A DNA stretch of 64,000 nucleotides from Nocardia higoensis. GTDB lineage: Bacteria; Actinomycetota; Actinomycetes; Mycobacteriales; Mycobacteriaceae. The stretch spans positions 1 to 64,000 of the forward strand of contig NZ_JADLQN010000001.1 of the NCBI RefSeq assembly GCF_015477835.1, read 5' to 3'. The notes beneath the pieces were generated by a model. It saw nothing but the letters and a program-made list of their open reading frames with translations. It was not told where the DNA came from and made no database searches. A program made the position numbers and the translations under genes. Below, one piece after another: positions 33,046 to 43,082 of the stretch. Position 1 is the stretch's first letter, and every line of letters starts with the position of its first letter.

Positions 33046-33729
33046 ATGACCTCTTCGATGACCAGCGCCGCCGCTGTTCTGGCGACTGTGCTGACCAGCG
33101 CCGGGATCGGCCTCACCACGCCGGTGGCGGCAGCCGCGCCCGGCTGTGGTGACGCGGAGCTGATCATGGTGCGCGGCACCGACATCTCCCAGCCGGTCGC
33201 GACCCGATGGGAGTCGGTCGACGACCCGACCGTCGGGAAGCCGCTGGACGCCGCCGTGCGCGCCGCGCGCCCGGATGTGAGCTGGACCCTGTACAACGTG
33301 TCCTACCCCGCTGACGGCACCGGCCCTCGTTCCCGCGCGATCGGTTCCGTCGACCTCGTCGCCCACCTGGTCGTGCGGGCTGTCGAGTGCCCAGCGGCGA
33401 AGTTCGTGCTCGCGGGGTATTCGCAAGGCGGTGAGGTGGTTTCCAATACGCTCGGGATGGCCAGCGACGATGCCGCGCCCGCCGTGGTGATCCCGGCCGT
33501 GCTCGCTCCGCGGATCGCCGCCGTCCTGCTCTTCGCCAGCCCGATCCACGCGTACAACGATGTGGTGCCGGAACCCTACACCGGGCGGGCCGCGCAGTAC
33601 TGTGTGCCGAAGGATCCGGTCTGCAACCCGAAGCCGAACACCCTGCCGCCCGACGTCGATTACGGGGCGCACACCCGCTACGGCGAATCCGTCTCGGCCG
33701 CGGCATTGTTCGCCGCGGAGCGGCTGTAG
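33046..33729 (+). CDS. Secreted cutinase-family esterase
   Basis: A 227-residue serine esterase with an export signal: MTSSMTSAAAVLATVLTSAG and cleavage after a PVAAAAPG-type site. The cutinase signature VLAGYSQGGEVV holds the nucleophile Ser (residue 126); the Asp lies in YCVPKDPVCNPKPN, flanked by the expected cysteines, and the His in YGAHTRYGE. Actinobacterial cutinases (Culp) hydrolyse lipid esters in the envelope or host. GGAGG lies a few bases before ATG. Monocistronic. Confidence 0.92.
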   Translation: MTSSMTSAAAVLATVLTSAGIGLTTPVAAAAPGCGDAELIMVRGTDISQPVATRWESVDDPTVGKPLDAAVRAARPDVSWTLYNVSYPADGTGPRSRAIGSVDLVAHLVVRAVECPAAKFVLAGYSQGGEVVSNTLGMASDDAAPAVVIPAVLAPRIAAVLLFASPIHAYNDVVPEPYTGRAAQYCVPKDPVCNPKPNTLPPDVDYGAHTRYGESVSAAALFAAERL

Positions 33730-34383
33730 GCGTCCGGCCCGTCCCGAGCCGACGCGGCGTCGAGCGTTGGTACCGGGTGCGGTCGGCTCCGAGCGCACCC
33801 GGATACCCGTTGTCACGTCGAGGCTGTTCGGCGGCACGCGAGTGGCCGGGCGCGGTTCGAGCGCGAGTGAGCCCTGCTCACGATCTCCCTGGTGCACCAC
33901 GTGGTGGTAGCAGAGGTCGGTCATCGAGCTGACGGCGCGCGCTCGGGCCATCGTCCGGAGTCGTTCGCGTCCGCTGTCCGGATGTTCGGCCGAGGGATCG
34001 ACCGGTTCGCGAACGCCTCGCATGCCCTCGGCGTGGGTGGCGAGGACGATGTCGAACTCCGATCGGAACTGGGTGCGCCACCGCACCGAACCAAAAATCA
34101 TCCATAACATCGGAGGCAAATCGAAACGCTCGAGAAATATTCCGCCTCGATCTCCCGGAGGAGTCGATCGAAATGTTACCGCGAACGCCGGTACATTTTC
34201 GGGGCCGCGTCGACATCAATGGATTCGCTATTGGGTTCGCTACGGAAGGGCCCGGCGGACTCCTGTTCGTGAGGTCGATTCGGCCTGGTCAGCGCGGTGC
34301 ACGCGCGGATGTGTGGGGGTGTGGACGTCCACGGAGGCGGTGGCGGGGAGTCGAACGTTGCGGACACGAGTGCGGTCCGGTCG
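33730..34383. other. Long intergenic region, no accepted gene
   Basis: About 650 bases between the cutinase and FHA-ABC genes. A leftward frame with the string FRSEFDIVLATHAEGMRGV (near 34000-34080) looks somewhat protein-like but has no ribosome site and no recognisable family, and it runs on into antisense of the cutinase gene. I leave it unannotated. Confidence 0.4.
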
Positions 34384-34389
34384 TATACT
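34384..34389 (+). promoter_or_regulatory. -10 element suggesting a leaderless transcript
   Basis: TATACT ends six bases before the ATG of the FHA-ABC gene, so transcription would begin at or next to the start codon; there is no ribosome site. Leaderless mRNAs are common in mycobacteria and relatives. No strong -35 is evident (TTGCGG at 34359 is 20 bp away). Confidence 0.55.
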
Positions 34390-34395
34390 CCCGTT

Positions 34396-36858
34396 ATGGC
34401 GGATGAGCATTCCTCCACGGAATTTTCCGACTCGCCCGTTCTGGTGGTACAGACGCGAGAACGCGTCTACCGATTACGCGCCGGGGGCGCATACAATATC
34501 GGCCGCGATCCCGACGCCGACATCGTCGTCACCGATCCGCGGGTCTCCTCTCTGCATGCGGTCCTGGAGCGCGGAGCGGATGGTTGGGAAATCGAGGACG
34601 CGCACAGCCGCAACGGCACATTCTTCGATGGTCATCGCGTCGAGCGGATGGTGATCGATCACGACGAGACCTTCCAACTCGGACACGCTATGGACGGTGA
34701 GCAGTTGGCCTGCTCGCTGGAAACGTCACCGAACCACGAGTCGCAGCCGGATGGCGATCGGGGCGGTGACACGGTGGTCGTCCCTGATCCCGGCTACGAC
34801 CTCGAGGACGAAGCCACGGCTACCCAGTTCGAGCCGGGTCTGCCCCGGCGGGTGTCGCGGCCGTCGCCTCCTGCTGCCCGTCCGAGTGCGGTGGTCCGGA
34901 TCGTGTCGGGCACGCTGCGGATGGGGCGCGCCGCCGACAACGACATCGTCGTGCCCGATCTCATGGTCTCGCGCCATCACGCCGAACTGCGAGTGATCAG
35001 CGAAGGCCGATACCGGCTGGTCGACCTGGACAGCCACAACGGCACCTACGTCAACGGTTCCCGTGTCGAGGCCGCGGACCTTGCGGAGTCCGACCTGATC
35101 GGCATGGGCCACACCACGTACCGGCTGGTCGGCGATGAGCTGCGGGAGTCTGTCGACACGGGTGACATCTCGGTCTGCGTGCAGGATCTCACCGTGCGGA
35201 CAGCCGAGGGCAAAGTGCTGCTGGATGAGGTGACATTCCCCATTCCACATCGCTCACTCGTGGGCGTCATCGGACCCAGCGGGGCGGGCAAGTCGACGCT
35301 GCTGGGCGCGGTCACCGGATTGCGGCCCGCGACCGAGGGCACCGTCCGCTACGACGGACGCGACCTCTACACCGACTACGAAGAACTCCGGCACCGCATC
35401 GGACTGGTCCCGCAAGAGGACATCCTGCACCACCAGCTCCCGACCCGGCGTGCCCTGCTCTACGCGGCCGAATTGCGCTTCCCCGGTGACACGCGCCCGG
35501 AAGAGCGCGAACAGCGAGTCGACGAAGTCCTCGCCGAACTCGGCCTGACCCGGCACGCCGACACCCGCATCGATCAACTCTCCGGCGGGCAACGAAAACG
35601 CGTCAGCGTCGCATTGGAGCTGCTGACCAAACCGTCGCTGCTGTTCCTCGACGAACCGACCTCCGGGCTCGACCCCGGCCTGGACAAGACGGTCATGGAA
35701 ATGCTGTCCGAACTCGCCCACGACGGACGCACCGTCATCGTCGTCACCCACAGCGTCGCCAATCTCGAGGCTTGCGACCGGCTTCTGGTCCTGGTGCCCG
35801 GCGGCCGGCTCGCCTACTACGGGCCGCCCGCGGAGGGATTGCGGCAGTTCGGGCAGCGCAGCTGGGCGGAAGTGTTCCAAGCCTTCGACCGCGAGGAAGG
35901 CCGCGACTGGGCCGGTGAATTCCGGGACTCCCCGCGCTTCCAGCAGTACGTGGCGGTCGAACCGACCGAGGAAGTCGGCTCGGTGTCACACCAGCGCCCA
36001 CCGGTTCCGCCACCCGCGCCGCAATCCGAGCTCAGCCAGCTCAGCACACTGTGCAGGCGATACCTCGCGGTCATCGCGTCGGATCGAAGCTATGTGGCGC
36101 TGCTGGGCGTGATGCCGTTGCTGTTGGGTGGGTTGATCGCCGCGGTGCCGTCGGGCGACGGGTTCACCGGCACGCCCGGGACCAACACCGATGCCCCGAC
36201 CAAACTCATGATCCTGGTTTTCGGCGCCTGCTTCGTCGGCACCGGCAATGCGATTCGCGAGATCGTCAAGGAACAGACGATCTATCGCAGGGAACGCGCG
36301 GCAGGCCTGTCCCCGGCGATCTATCTGATGTCGAAGGTCCTGGTCTTGGGGGTGATCACCGTCCTCCAGGCGGCGGTGTTGTTCCTGATCGGCACCATCG
36401 GCACGAGCCTTCCGCCGAAAGGGATCTTCACCTCGGTCCAGCTGGAGCTGATCACGGCGATGGCGCTACTCGGCATCGCGTCGCTGGCACTGGGCTTGCT
36501 GGTCTCGGTGTCGGTGGACACCTCGGAGAAAACGCTGCCCCTGCTGATCGTGCTGTCCATGGCGCAACTGGTGCTCACCGGCGGGCTGGTGCGGCTGCCC
36601 GGCACGCCCGTGCTCGAGCAACTGTCCTACCTGTCGCCGTCCCGGTGGGGCTACGGTGCGGGAGCCGCCACACTCGACCTCGACACTCTCTCACCGCACG
36701 ATGGTGGACCGGACCCCCTCTGGGAACACACCCTCGGTACCTGGCTGCTCGACATGGGAGTCCTCGCCGGTCTCGCGGCCGTCTTCCTCGCGCTGGCCTG
36801 GTACCGCCTCTACCAGTTGCGGCCACGGCGGCGCGGTGCCCGCCCGGCCAGGATCTGA
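34396..36858 (+). CDS. FHA-domain ABC exporter (Rv1747-like)
   Basis: An 820-residue fused exporter. FHA domain one spans about residues 20-90 (GRDPDADIVV at 36, SRNGTFF at 71) and FHA two about 165-235 (GRAADNDIVV, SRHHAEL, SHNGTYVNG). The ABC ATPase has Walker A GPSGAGKST (293), signature LSGGQRKRVSVAL (395) and Walker B LLFLDEPTSGLD. An ABC2-type membrane domain with six helices begins near YVALLGVMPLLLGGLIAAV. In M. tuberculosis Rv1747, PknF phosphorylates the FHA linker to control export of cell-wall lipids. No kinase gene is adjacent here. The gene is complete and of the usual size. Confidence 0.93.
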   Translation: MADEHSSTEFSDSPVLVVQTRERVYRLRAGGAYNIGRDPDADIVVTDPRVSSLHAVLERGADGWEIEDAHSRNGTFFDGHRVERMVIDHDETFQLGHAMDGEQLACSLETSPNHESQPDGDRGGDTVVVPDPGYDLEDEATATQFEPGLPRRVSRPSPPAARPSAVVRIVSGTLRMGRAADNDIVVPDLMVSRHHAELRVISEGRYRLVDLDSHNGTYVNGSRVEAADLAESDLIGMGHTTYRLVGDELRESVDTGDISVCVQDLTVRTAEGKVLLDEVTFPIPHRSLVGVIGPSGAGKSTLLGAVTGLRPATEGTVRYDGRDLYTDYEELRHRIGLVPQEDILHHQLPTRRALLYAAELRFPGDTRPEEREQRVDEVLAELGLTRHADTRIDQLSGGQRKRVSVALELLTKPSLLFLDEPTSGLDPGLDKTVMEMLSELAHDGRTVIVVTHSVANLEACDRLLVLVPGGRLAYYGPPAEGLRQFGQRSWAEVFQAFDREEGRDWAGEFRDSPRFQQYVAVEPTEEVGSVSHQRPPVPPPAPQSELSQLSTLCRRYLAVIASDRSYVALLGVMPLLLGGLIAAVPSGDGFTGTPGTNTDAPTKLMILVFGACFVGTGNAIREIVKEQTIYRRERAAGLSPAIYLMSKVLVLGVITVLQAAVLFLIGTIGTSLPPKGIFTSVQLELITAMALLGIASLALGLLVSVSVDTSEKTLPLLIVLSMAQLVLTGGLVRLPGTPVLEQLSYLSPSRWGYGAGAATLDLDTLSPHDGGPDPLWEHTLGTWLLDMGVLAGLAAVFLALAWYRLYQLRPRRRGARPARI

Positions 36859-36986
36859 CGCGCAACGCGCTGCTGTTCGCCTCGGTGGGTGCGCCGCCGG
36901 CCAAAGAGAGCTTCTCGGGGCGAACGTCACCTGTGGTGATTACCTTGGCATCTACGCCTGTTTTCCGGCGTAGGCGAGTATTCCCG

Positions 36987-37032
36987 GTGACAGTGCCAGT
37001 TTTCTCGGAGTGACAGTGGCAGTTTCTCGGAG
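36987..37032. repeat. Tandem ~23-bp repeat before the WS/DGAT gene
   Basis: Two near-identical units (36987-37010 and 37010-37032), each GTGACAGTG, then CCAGTTTTC or GCAGTTTC, then TCGGAG. They lie 40-90 bases upstream of the acyltransferase start, where a regulator could bind as a dimer. Confidence 0.75.
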
Positions 37033-37073
37033 GTGGGCAGCGGCCGCGGCGGCTGCCGGGACAGGCGTTGACG

Positions 37074-38486
37074 ATGACGAAATTGACCGCGCTGGATGCG
37101 GGATTCATGGAGATGGAAGACACCGATCGCCGTGTCGGTCTCGGGATCGGTGTCGTCGCGATCGTCGGGGGAGCGCCACCGACACGGGAGGAATTCCGTG
37201 TGGCCGTGGACCGCGGTCTGGAACGTCATCGGCGACTGCGGCAACGGGTCCGTCGGGCACCGTTCGACGTCACTGCGCCCGAATGGGAAGAGGACCCGAA
37301 TTTCGATCTGGCACACCATATCCGATGGACCGCGTTGGCCGAACCGGGTGACGAGACGGGGCTGCGGGAGTTGGTGGCGTCCGAACTGAGCGAACGACTC
37401 GACCGCGACCATCCGCTGTGGAAGGTCGTCGTTGTCGAACATCTGGCCGACGACTGCTGGGCGATGATCGTCAAGGCGCACCACAGCATGATCGACGGGA
37501 TTTCCGGGGTCACGCTGTTCGAGAGCTTCTGCGACCCTGAGACCGAGCCGGGCGTGGTGCGCGCAGGCGTCGCGGGCCGCGGCCACACGGGCCTGTTCGA
37601 ATTGGCGGGCCGGGCGGTTCGATTGCCTTACACCATGCCTCGGCTGGCCGTCGGCACTGTGCGGGCCCTGGCTCCGGTGCTGCTGGCGGCAGTTGCGCCG
37701 GCGGCCGAGTCTTCGCTGAACGGGCCCATCGGGCAGCAACGCCGCTATGTGGTGGCCCGGGCGTCGTTACCGGAGGTGCGCGAGATCGGTGCGGCATTCG
37801 GAGTGACGGTCAATGACGTCGCTGTCGCTGCCATCGCCGCCGCCTACCGGCGATTGCTGCTGGGCCGGGGCGAGCAGCCCACGCCCGGCAAGATGAGGAT
37901 CGCGGTGCCGGTGTCGATGCGGACGACGACCGAGGCGAAAGATGTGCTGGACAACCGGGTCGCGGCGATGATCGCCGAACTGCCGATCGATATCGACGAA
38001 CCGGTCGAACGCCTCATCGCTGTCCACGAACGGATCGCACGGCATCGGTCCCGCGGCGAACCCGAGGCCGAGAAGTCGCTGCTGTCGCTGGCCACCCGGG
38101 TGCCGTCCGCGTTGCGGAAGACGGTTTTCCGGATCGCGGCGTGGTTCCCCCAGCGGGGGGTCAGCGCCCTGGCGACCAACATTCCCGGGCCGAAGCACCG
38201 GCTGACGTTGGGCGGCCGGGAAGTGCTGGAGATCTGGCCGTGCATCCCGATCGCGATGCGAGTGCGCACCACGGTGGCGATCCTCAGCTACGTCGACCAG
38301 TTGACGTTCGGCATCACCGGCGATTACGACACCACACCGGATATCGAGGTTCTCGCCTCGGGCGTCGCGACCGAAATCGCGGTGCTGCTGGCCCATGCGC
38401 GCGGACAACCGGCGCAACGCCGACTGCAATTGATCCGTGGACGTAACGGCGGCTCCCGACCTCCGAGACCACGATCCGCCCGCTGA
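37074..38486 (+). CDS. WS/DGAT wax ester synthase/diacylglycerol acyltransferase
   Basis: A 470-residue O-acyltransferase that makes triacylglycerol or wax esters from acyl-CoA. The N-terminus MTKLTALDAGFMEMEDTDR is typical, the catalytic HHSMIDG motif is at residues 136-142, and the late NIPGP (in SALATNIPGPKHRLTLGG) with VRTTVAILSYVDQLTFGITG is the second conserved block. Length matches Tgs-type proteins. Triacylglycerol storage in mycobacteria accompanies dormancy, and tgs1 belongs to the DosR regulon; the next gene is also of that kind. ATG 37074 is preferred over TTG 37068. Confidence 0.93.
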   Translation: MTKLTALDAGFMEMEDTDRRVGLGIGVVAIVGGAPPTREEFRVAVDRGLERHRRLRQRVRRAPFDVTAPEWEEDPNFDLAHHIRWTALAEPGDETGLRELVASELSERLDRDHPLWKVVVVEHLADDCWAMIVKAHHSMIDGISGVTLFESFCDPETEPGVVRAGVAGRGHTGLFELAGRAVRLPYTMPRLAVGTVRALAPVLLAAVAPAAESSLNGPIGQQRRYVVARASLPEVREIGAAFGVTVNDVAVAAIAAAYRRLLLGRGEQPTPGKMRIAVPVSMRTTTEAKDVLDNRVAAMIAELPIDIDEPVERLIAVHERIARHRSRGEPEAEKSLLSLATRVPSALRKTVFRIAAWFPQRGVSALATNIPGPKHRLTLGGREVLEIWPCIPIAMRVRTTVAILSYVDQLTFGITGDYDTTPDIEVLASGVATEIAVLLAHARGQPAQRRLQLIRGRNGGSRPPRPRSAR

Positions 38487-38625
38487 ATCATGCGTACCGG
38501 TGTCGACGGCTATGAGCGTGCCGTGCCGGTTCCGGGTTCGAGAGGACCTGTCGGTACGTGGCGGTCATAGCCACCGGAGCCGGCGGAGAGGCTGGGCAAC
38601 ATACCGAGTGCGGAGGAGGTGTGCC

Positions 38626-40524
38626 ATGGTGGACCGGCGCGACACGGTGGACGACGATCTGAACCTCACGCCGACCGCGATCGCGTTGCTGGCCGAACGG
38701 TGCCTGCGCCGCGATGCGACCGGGGCGATCTGCGAATCGCCAGGGCAGATGATGGATCGCGTCGCGGTGCACATCGCGGCAGCCGAAGACCGGTATCTTC
38801 GAGGCAGTTCGGCCCGTTGGGCCGCGCGTTACTCGGCGATACTGCGCGCTCGGGAGTTCCTGCCCAATTCGCCCACACTGATGAACGCGGGCACACCCCT
38901 CGGCGTGCTGTCCGGGTGCTTCGTGCTGCCGATAGCGGACTCACTCGAATCGATCTTCGATGCCTTGGGCACCACCGCGCTACTGCATCAGGCCGGGGCG
39001 GGTACCGGGTTCTCCTTCTCGGAACTGCGCAGACGCGGCGATCTCATCGCCTCCAGCGGCGGACAGGCCAGCGGGCCGGTCTCCTTCATCGAACTGTACG
39101 ACGCTGCCTCCCGAGTGATCCGCCTGGGCGGGCGGCGCCGCGCGGCGAACATGGCAGTGCTCGACGCCCACCATCCCGACATCGAAGACTTCGTCACGGC
39201 CAAGGACACGCCTGGTCTGCTACCCACCTTCAATCTGTCGGTCGGCGTCACCGACGACTTCATGCTCGCCGCATCCGAGGACCGGCCGCACCCGTTGATC
39301 GACCCACGGACCGGGAAGGTACTGCGGGTCATCCCGGCGCGCGCCCTGCTGGATCGGATAGCTGCGTCCGCCTGGCGCGGCGGTGAGCCGGGACTGCTGT
39401 TCCTCGACGCGGTCAACCGCGCCAATCCGGTGCCCGACCTGGGCAGGCTGGTGGCCACCAACCCTTGCGGCGAGGTGCCGCTGGCGCCCAACGAGTCGTG
39501 CAATCTGGGCTCGGTGAACCTCACCGAATTCCTGGCAGGCGACCAGCTCGATGAGCACAGACTGCATGAGACAGTTCGAGTGGCGGTGCGGTTCCTGGAC
39601 GACGTGATCGACGTCGCCGACTATCCGACCCCTGAGTGCGCCGCCGCGGTCCGGGCGACCCGCAAGATCGGGTTGGGTGTCATGGGCCTGGCCGACACGC
39701 TGGCCGCCCTCGGCCTCCCCTACGACAGCGAAGACGCGGTGCACTTCACCGAGCGGCTGATGACCCGATTCACCCGGTGGGCACACGCGGCCTCATCGGA
39801 ACTGGCTGTCGAACGCGGCCCGTTCCCACTGTTCACGCGCAGCCGATGGGCCACGGGGGTGCCGCTGCGGAACGCGCAGGTGACCTCGATCGCGCCGACC
39901 GGAACCATCTCGGTGATCGCGAACGTCTCCGCGGGCATCGAACCGCTGTACGCTCTCGCCTACACCCGACACATCCTGGGCCACGACTTCCGTCATCTCG
40001 ATTCCCGCTTCCGTGCGCGCGCCACCGACCTCGGTGCCTGGACAGCGGACGTCGAAGCCGAGATGGAGGCCACCGGAACGGTTTCCGCCTGCACCGAGCT
40101 TCCTCAGGAGCTACGCCGCACCTTCGTCACCGCTCATGAGATCGCCCCCATCTGGCACATCCGTATGCAGGCCGCCGTGCAGCGGCACATCGACGCCGCC
40201 GTCGCGAAGACGATCAACCTACCCGCCGACACCGGCACCGACGAGGTACGAACCATCTTCTGGCAAGCGTGGAAAGCAGGTGTCAAAGGCATCACCGTGT
40301 ACCGATCCGGCAGCAGGCCCGGCCAGGTCCTGCACTGTGTCGATCCCGCCTGCGCCGCGCATCCGGGAGTCACGGTCGACGGAACTGCCTCATACTCCCT
40401 GTCTCGGACGACACACCAATCCACCGTCGACCCTGTCCGGGCCGAACACCTCGCCACAGAATCCGCCGAACATCGATCCACCGATGCCGACACGGGAGCA
40501 GCCCACACCGAACGAAAGTCCTGA
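38626..40524 (+). CDS. nrdJ: Class II (B12-dependent) ribonucleotide reductase
   Basis: A 632-residue ribonucleotide reductase catalytic chain. ILRAREFLPNSPTLMNAGTP and the redox Cys of GVLSGCFVLP (residue 98) are followed by LGTTALLHQAGAGTGFSFSE, NPCGEVPLAPNESCNLGSVN (279 onward, with the radical Cys, Glu and Asn), and APTGTISVIANVSAGIEPLY. No second-subunit gene is near, which fits the adenosylcobalamin class that works without oxygen. The protein resembles mycobacterial NrdZ (Rv0570). A strong GGAGGAGG precedes ATG. The C-terminal tail after GQVLHCVDPAC is variable and short, so the usual re-reducing Cys pair may be the CVDPAC cysteines. Confidence 0.92.
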   Translation: MVDRRDTVDDDLNLTPTAIALLAERCLRRDATGAICESPGQMMDRVAVHIAAAEDRYLRGSSARWAARYSAILRAREFLPNSPTLMNAGTPLGVLSGCFVLPIADSLESIFDALGTTALLHQAGAGTGFSFSELRRRGDLIASSGGQASGPVSFIELYDAASRVIRLGGRRRAANMAVLDAHHPDIEDFVTAKDTPGLLPTFNLSVGVTDDFMLAASEDRPHPLIDPRTGKVLRVIPARALLDRIAASAWRGGEPGLLFLDAVNRANPVPDLGRLVATNPCGEVPLAPNESCNLGSVNLTEFLAGDQLDEHRLHETVRVAVRFLDDVIDVADYPTPECAAAVRATRKIGLGVMGLADTLAALGLPYDSEDAVHFTERLMTRFTRWAHAASSELAVERGPFPLFTRSRWATGVPLRNAQVTSIAPTGTISVIANVSAGIEPLYALAYTRHILGHDFRHLDSRFRARATDLGAWTADVEAEMEATGTVSACTELPQELRRTFVTAHEIAPIWHIRMQAAVQRHIDAAVAKTINLPADTGTDEVRTIFWQAWKAGVKGITVYRSGSRPGQVLHCVDPACAAHPGVTVDGTASYSLSRTTHQSTVDPVRAEHLATESAEHRSTDADTGAAHTERKS

Positions 40525-40601
40525 TGAGATCGGCACCTGGACGATCGGCGACGGCCGCAGCGTGGCCGGGTCGTCGCTGACGGGCAGGATACGCAGCGAG
40601 G

Positions 40602-41930
40602 TCACGGCCGTTCTCCCTTCCCCACGAGTGTGAGCTGGTCGACGAACCAGTCGCGGGCGAGTTCGGCCGCTTTCTGCAGCGCGCCCGGTTCCTCGAACAG
40701 ATGCGTCGCCCCCGGCACTACCGCCAGCGCGGTTTCGCACGACAGCGCCTTGGCGGCCTGGCGGTTGAGTTCCAGGACGAGATGGTCGTGACCGCCGACG
40801 ATGAGCAGTGTCGGCGCCTGGACATGTGCCAGTGCGTCACCAGCCAGATCGGGTCGGCCGCCGCGTGAGACCACCGCGGCAATCCGTACCCGCGGGTCGG
40901 CCGCGGCCTGCAGGGCCGCCGCGGCACCGGTGCTGGCCCCGAAGTATCCGATGCGCAGCCCCGCGACCTGGTCCTGACGGGTCAGCCACCCGGTGACATC
41001 GACCAGCCGCTGTGACAACAGGTCGATGTCGAAGACGTTGGCGCGGTGCAGTTCTTCCTCAGGAGTGAGTAGATCGAACAGCAAGGTGCCCAGTCCTTCT
41101 CGCTCCAGGACCGTGGCGACGTAACGATTGCGGGGGCTGTGTCGGCTACTCCCGCTGCCGTGGGCGAACACCACCACACCGATCGGATCCTTCGGGATGG
41201 TGAGATGCCCCGCGAGTTCGACGCCCGTCGCGACCACCCGCACCTCGTCATCACGTAGCGGCGGATCCCCGGCCGCTGCTTGCTGCGCCGCCGTCCCGGC
41301 CGCGGCACGCTCCAGCAGGTCGGCCACCTCGTCGTCGGTGGTCTGCTCGAAATTCTCGTACCACTGGCCGACCGCGAGGAACCACTCCGGCGCGTCCAGG
41401 CAGATCACCTCATCGGCGCTCTCCGCCAATGCCGCGAGCGTGTCTCGCGCCCCGACCGGAACGGCCAGCACGACCCGCGCTGCGCCGTGTGCCCGAGCGA
41501 CCTGGCATGCGGCACGGGCGGTGGCGCCGGTGGCGATGCCGTCGTCGACGATCACCGCGGTGCGGTCGGCGAGCGAAATCCGTGGCCGAATGCCCCGGAA
41601 CCGGTCGACCCGCCGTGTGAGCTCCTCGCGCTGATGGCGTTGCACCGTGGCCATCTCCTCGTCGGTGAGCCCGGCTCGCTGCACGACGGTACTGTTGATC
41701 ACCCGTACGTCGTCCTCACCGATCGCGCCGAACGCCAGCTCCGGCTGGTGCGGCACACCGAGTTTGCGCACCACGATCACATCCAGCGGCGCCTCCAGCG
41801 CCCGCGCCACCTCGAACGCGACCGGCACACCACCACGGGGTAGGCCGAGCACGACGACGTCCGCACCGTGCAGGGACTGCATCCGCGCCGCCAGCTTCCG
41901 ACCGGCGTCACGACGATCATGAAACAGCAT
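40602..41930 (-). CDS. Phosphoribosyltransferase-hydrolase fusion, paralogue 1
   Basis: A 442-residue two-domain protein like mycobacterial Rv0571c. The N-terminal half is a type I phosphoribosyltransferase: VVVLGLPRGGVPVAFEVARA and PRPP loop TAVIVDDGIATGATARAACQ. The C-terminal half (from about 235) is a dienelactone-hydrolase-type alpha/beta hydrolase: VVFAHGSGSSRHSPRNRYVA, nucleophile Ser 333 in GASTG, Asp in GGHDHLVLEL, His in VPGATHLFEEPG. The substrate is unknown. In M. tuberculosis the homologue sits next to nrdZ in the DosR regulon; here it converges on the class II reductase gene in the same pairing. AGGAGG precedes the ATG. Confidence 0.9.
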   Translation of the reverse strand: MLFHDRRDAGRKLAARMQSLHGADVVVLGLPRGGVPVAFEVARALEAPLDVIVVRKLGVPHQPELAFGAIGEDDVRVINSTVVQRAGLTDEEMATVQRHQREELTRRVDRFRGIRPRISLADRTAVIVDDGIATGATARAACQVARAHGAARVVLAVPVGARDTLAALAESADEVICLDAPEWFLAVGQWYENFEQTTDDEVADLLERAAAGTAAQQAAAGDPPLRDDEVRVVATGVELAGHLTIPKDPIGVVVFAHGSGSSRHSPRNRYVATVLEREGLGTLLFDLLTPEEELHRANVFDIDLLSQRLVDVTGWLTRQDQVAGLRIGYFGASTGAAAALQAAADPRVRIAAVVSRGGRPDLAGDALAHVQAPTLLIVGGHDHLVLELNRQAAKALSCETALAVVPGATHLFEEPGALQKAAELARDWFVDQLTLVGKGERP

Positions 41931-42209
41931 CGGATTACCTCCTCAGCGGTCCACTCCAGGATGGTGGCGGGTCACCGATGACGACAAGGTCCAGTCGTTC
42001 TTCGCCGACGAAGTACCCAGCGGGTGGTGCCGTTCGGCACTGTGGAATCGGTGTACAGGGCCGCAGTCTGGAGGGTGGTGAGCCGCGATCGTCGCGGGTA
42101 TGCGCGTCGAGCGGCCCTCTGGTGGCCTTTGTGTCGGCATTTGTCGGCAACTCCGTCAACAACCCCGTTGTCAGATGCCGACCCGGATTCGCGTCGATAG
42201 GGAGAAGTT

Positions 42210-43082
42210 GTGGATGCACTCGTGATTGTCGTCGTAGTGCTCATCGTGACACTGATCGTGGGGTGGCTGTCGATTCGGGTGGTGACCCAGTACGAGAAGG
42301 GAGTTTTGTTCCGTCTCGGGCGGGTGATCGCGGTCAGGGAGCCTGGGTTGAGGTTCATCATTCCGGTGATCGATCGGCTGCGAAAGGTGTCGATGCGTAT
42401 TGTCACTATGCCGATTCAATCGCAAGGCATCATCACCCGCGACAATGTCAGCGTAGATATCTCCGCTGTTGCCTACTTTCGTGTCGTCGACGCCGAGAAA
42501 TCGGTCGTCGCGATCGAAAACGTCTACGCCGCAATCGACCAGATCGCCCAAACCACGCTCCGTAAAGTCGTCGGGCAGCACACTCTCGACCAAGCTCTGG
42601 CCGAGACCGACACGATCAATGCCGATATCCGGCAGATCCTCGACACGACCACTCTCGAGTGGGGTGTCGAAGTCACGCTGGTCGAGTTGAAGGACATTCA
42701 ACTGCCCGACACCATGAAACGGGCGATGGCTCGCCAAGCCGAAGCCGAACGGGAGAAGCGAGCCAAGATCATTGCCGCCGAAGGCGAGTCCATGGCCGCC
42801 GCGGCACTCGGTGCTGCCTCCGACACCATGATGGCTCATCCGCTGGCCCTGCAACTACGCAACCTGCAGACCCTCCTCGAACTGGGCGTCGACAAGAACA
42901 CCACCGTCGTGTTCCCGGCACCGCTGATGAGCGCGATCGGTGACATCGGCGCCTTCTTCGCCCGCGAAACCACCGCCTCCACGACCCTGACCCGCACCAC
43001 CCAGCCGCCCCCGGTGTCGACACCGATACGCAACGGGACAGCGAGCACCGCGGCCACAGCGCACACGCCGGACCGACCGTGA
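42210..43082 (+). CDS. SPFH/Band 7 (stomatin-like) membrane protein
   Basis: A 290-residue slipin-type scaffold. One N-terminal helix ([20 protein letters not shown]) is followed by the SPFH domain: [60 protein letters not shown], then the coiled region [20 protein letters not shown]. Such proteins organise membrane microdomains. The start is GTG 42210 after GGGAGA. The end overlaps the following hydrolase gene by four bases, so the two are co-translated. No NfeD gene is adjacent, which is unusual for bacterial slipins. Confidence 0.92.
   Translation: MDALVIVVVVLIVTLIVGWLSIRVVTQYEKGVLFRLGRVIAVREPGLRFIIPVIDRLRKVSMRIVTMPIQSQGIITRDNVSVDISAVAYFRVVDAEKSVVAIENVYAAIDQIAQTTLRKVVGQHTLDQALAETDTINADIRQILDTTTLEWGVEVTLVELKDIQLPDTMKRAMARQAEAEREKRAKIIAAEGESMAAAALGAASDTMMAHPLALQLRNLQTLLELGVDKNTTVVFPAPLMSAIGDIGAFFARETTASTTLTRTTQPPPVSTPIRNGTASTAATAHTPDRP

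Noticed and set aside
32818..34119. A 433-residue leftward frame over the cutinase gene and the following gap
   Set aside because: More than half is antisense to the cutinase. The first ~100 residues look slightly protein-like, but there is no ribosome site and I recognise no family.
38487..38625. Possible DosR box upstream of the class II ribonucleotide reductase gene
   Set aside because: GGGTTCGAGAGGACCT shows only weak similarity to the GGGACT-type palindrome; not enough to annotate.
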